Shown here: positions 4,890 through 6,095 of the stretch, one piece after another | Layout of the letters: each line of letters starts with the position of its first letter | Position numbering within the stretch: position 1 is the stretch's first letter | Assembly: GCA_007570945.1 (NCBI GenBank) | Contig: RKSH01000140.1 | Span: forward strand, 1 to 6,095 | DNA: 6,095 nt | Direction of reading: 5' to 3' | From: Gammaproteobacteria bacterium | GTDB taxonomy: Bacteria; Pseudomonadota; Gammaproteobacteria; Arenicellales; Spongiicolonaceae | Notes under the pieces: generated by a model | The model's database searches: none | What the model was told of the DNA's origin: nothing | Seen by the model: only the letters and a program-made list of their open reading frames with translations | Program-made: the position numbers and the translations under genes

Positions 4890-5959
4890 ACAACGCCGCG
4901 CAACTGGTCCGGCAAATTAAATTCTGGGGGCGCGAACTCGGCTTTCAGCAGGTCGGCGTCACCGACACCGAACTCAGCGAGGCCGAAAGCCGCTTGCTGG
5001 AATGGCTGCGGCGCGGCTACCACGGCGAGATGGACTACATGGCGCGCCACGGCGCAAAACGCTCGCGCCCGGCGCAACTGAAACCGGGCACGCTGACGGT
5101 AATCTCGGCGCGCATGGATTATTTTCCGCGCCAAGCGCGCACTGTCGCCGAAACTTTGCGCGACCCCGCCGCCGCTTTTATTTCGCGCTACGCCCTCGGC
5201 GCCGACTACCACAAACTAATGCGCCGCCGCCTGCAAAAACTCGCGCTGCGCATTGAAAAAGAAACCGGCGCCTTCTGCCACCGCGCTTTCACCGACAGCG
5301 CGCCGGTGATGGAAAAACCGCTGGCGCAAAAAGCCGGGCTCGGCTGGATTGGCAAGCACAGCAACCTCATCAACCGCCGGGCCGGCTCATGGTTTTTTCT
5401 CGGCGAGTTATACACCGACTTAAAACTGCCGCGCGATATGCCGGCCGCCGACCACTGCGGCACCTGCAACTCGTGCATCATTGCCTGCCCCACCGGCGCC
5501 ATCGTCGCGCCTTACATCGTGGACGCGCGGAGATGCATTTCCTATTTGACCATTGAACTCAGGGGCGCCATTCCGGAGCCGCTGCGCCCGCTGCTTGGCA
5601 ACCGGGTTTTCGGTTGCGACGACTGCCAGGCGGTTTGTCCGTGGAACCGTTTTGCCCGGGCCGGCGGCGAACATGCATTCGCACCGCGCCACAATCTGGA
5701 CAGCGCCGGTCTGGTTGCGCTGTTTGCATGGAGCGAGGAAGAATTTCTGCGCCGCACCGAAGGCTCCGCCATCCGCCGCATCGGTTATGAGCGATGGCTG
5801 CGCAACCTTGCCGTCGCCCTCGGCAACGCGCCGCCGTCAACGACTGTGACGGCGGCGCTGCGCAGCCGGGAGAATCACCCATCGCCGCTGGTGCGCGAAC
5901 ACGTGGCGTGGGCGCTGCTTAGAACCTCCACTCCCCGCTCAGCAGGTTGGCGGTGTTGA
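4886..5959 (+). CDS. queG: Epoxyqueuosine reductase QueG
   Basis: A 357-residue cobalamin- and iron-sulfur-dependent reductase that converts epoxyqueuosine to queuosine at the wobble base of GUN-anticodon tRNAs. Motifs are RYALGADYHKLMRRRLQKLA (101-120), FTDSAPVMEKPLAQKAGLGW (135-154) with the catalytic-type Asp137, IGKHSNLI (155-162) and WFFLGELYTDL (169-179). Two [4Fe-4S] cysteine sets follow: C-x2-C-x2-C-x3-CP (191, 194, 197, 201) and C-x2-C-x3-CP (244, 247, 251). DARRCISYLTIELRGAIP (213-230) and EGSAIRRIGYERWLRNLAVA (292-311) are near-diagnostic. The GTG at 4886 is preferred because homology begins within ten residues; a GTG at 4844 would add 14 unlikely residues. The family usually ends soon after REHVAWAL (337-344). 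Here about 12 extra residues are encoded where the gene overlaps the converging beta-barrel gene. It is divergent from nnr, as in E. coli. Confidence 0.96.
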   Translation: MNNAAQLVRQIKFWGRELGFQQVGVTDTELSEAESRLLEWLRRGYHGEMDYMARHGAKRSRPAQLKPGTLTVISARMDYFPRQARTVAETLRDPAAAFISRYALGADYHKLMRRRLQKLALRIEKETGAFCHRAFTDSAPVMEKPLAQKAGLGWIGKHSNLINRRAGSWFFLGELYTDLKLPRDMPAADHCGTCNSCIIACPTGAIVAPYIVDARRCISYLTIELRGAIPEPLRPLLGNRVFGCDDCQAVCPWNRFARAGGEHAFAPRHNLDSAGLVALFAWSEEEFLRRTEGSAIRRIGYERWLRNLAVALGNAPPSTTVTAALRSRENHPSPLVREHVAWALLRTSTPRSAGWRC

Positions 5960-6095
5960 GGCCGTTTTCCATGCCGATGGTCAGGCCGAGGTTCAACCGC
6001 CCGGCGGTTTTGCGGGCGGTGAGGCTGAGGCGGTCCTCATCAGCGCCGCTGCCGGCAAGATGCTTGGACCCCTCCAAGCGCAACCTCACCGCCGG
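5919..6095 (-). CDS. C-terminal end of an outer membrane beta-barrel protein (autotransporter-like), start outside window
   Basis: The last 58 codons of an open minus-strand frame enter from the right edge and end at TAA (5921-5919). The peptide shows alternating-residue beta-strand patterns: AVRLRLEGS (2-10), RLSLTARKT (22-30) and RLNLGLTIGMENG (33-45). It ends GEWRF, with a terminal Phe, an aromatic Trp two residues before it and Leu further back. This is the C-terminal signature recognised by the BAM complex in outer membrane barrels, and the strand-turn-strand rhythm with a WRF end is common in autotransporter barrels. No passenger or other domain is visible, so no specific function can be given. 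It converges on queG and overlaps it by 41 bases. The call rests on composition and the terminal signature only. Confidence 0.68.
   Translation of the reverse strand, partial: PAVRLRLEGSKHLAGSGADEDRLSLTARKTAGRLNLGLTIGMENGLNTANLLSGEWRF

Noticed and set aside
5995..6020. Rho-independent terminator for queG
   Set aside because: AACCGC/GCGGTT with a 3-base loop is followed by only four T residues and lies within the barrel coding sequence. An alternative stem (ACCGCCCG with CGGGCGGT) competes with it. This is too weak to annotate.

Overview
The window is GC-rich (about two thirds G+C by eye) and tightly packed. It carries seven or eight proteobacterial genes and almost no intergenic DNA. I see no mobile element, CRISPR array, tRNA or rRNA. 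Gene order and protein similarity point to a gammaproteobacterium: a queG gene divergent from nnr-tsaE-amidase is the arrangement known from Escherichia coli (queG / nnr-tsaE-amiB). The lineage cannot be named, and the HspQ protein looks more like the alphaproteobacterial form.

Layout. On the minus strand, read from right to left, is one long probable operon: nnr (3333-4811), tsaE (2887-3336), an AmiB-type cell-wall amidase (1742-2890), moaB (1181-1717), hspQ (811-1161) and the first 261 codons of a TolC-family outer membrane channel (1-785, running off the left edge). The first three genes are joined by 4-base GTGA/ATGA stop-start overlaps. The rest are separated by 19-25 bases. On the plus strand, queG (4886-5959) starts from a 74-base divergent gap. 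At the right edge the last 58 codons of a second outer membrane beta-barrel protein (5919-6095, minus) converge on queG and overlap its 3' end by 41 bases.

Functions. Nnr repairs hydrated NAD(P)H, TsaE helps make t6A37 in tRNA, and QueG performs the last step of queuosine (Q34) synthesis. The amidase splits septal peptidoglycan, MoaB belongs to molybdenum cofactor synthesis, HspQ is a small heat-shock and Lon-related factor, and TolC is an export duct. It is a housekeeping cluster, not a dedicated pathway. Where E. coli continues with mutL-miaA-hfq, this genome has moaB-hspQ-tolC.

I do not see a new biological system. The points most worth checking are a GTTCAC repeat/palindrome covering the tsaE start, a promoter-like site that would give a leaderless hspQ transcript, the queG/beta-barrel overlap, the altered operon content, and a recurring AT-rich word (AATTAAA) in otherwise GC-rich coding sequence.
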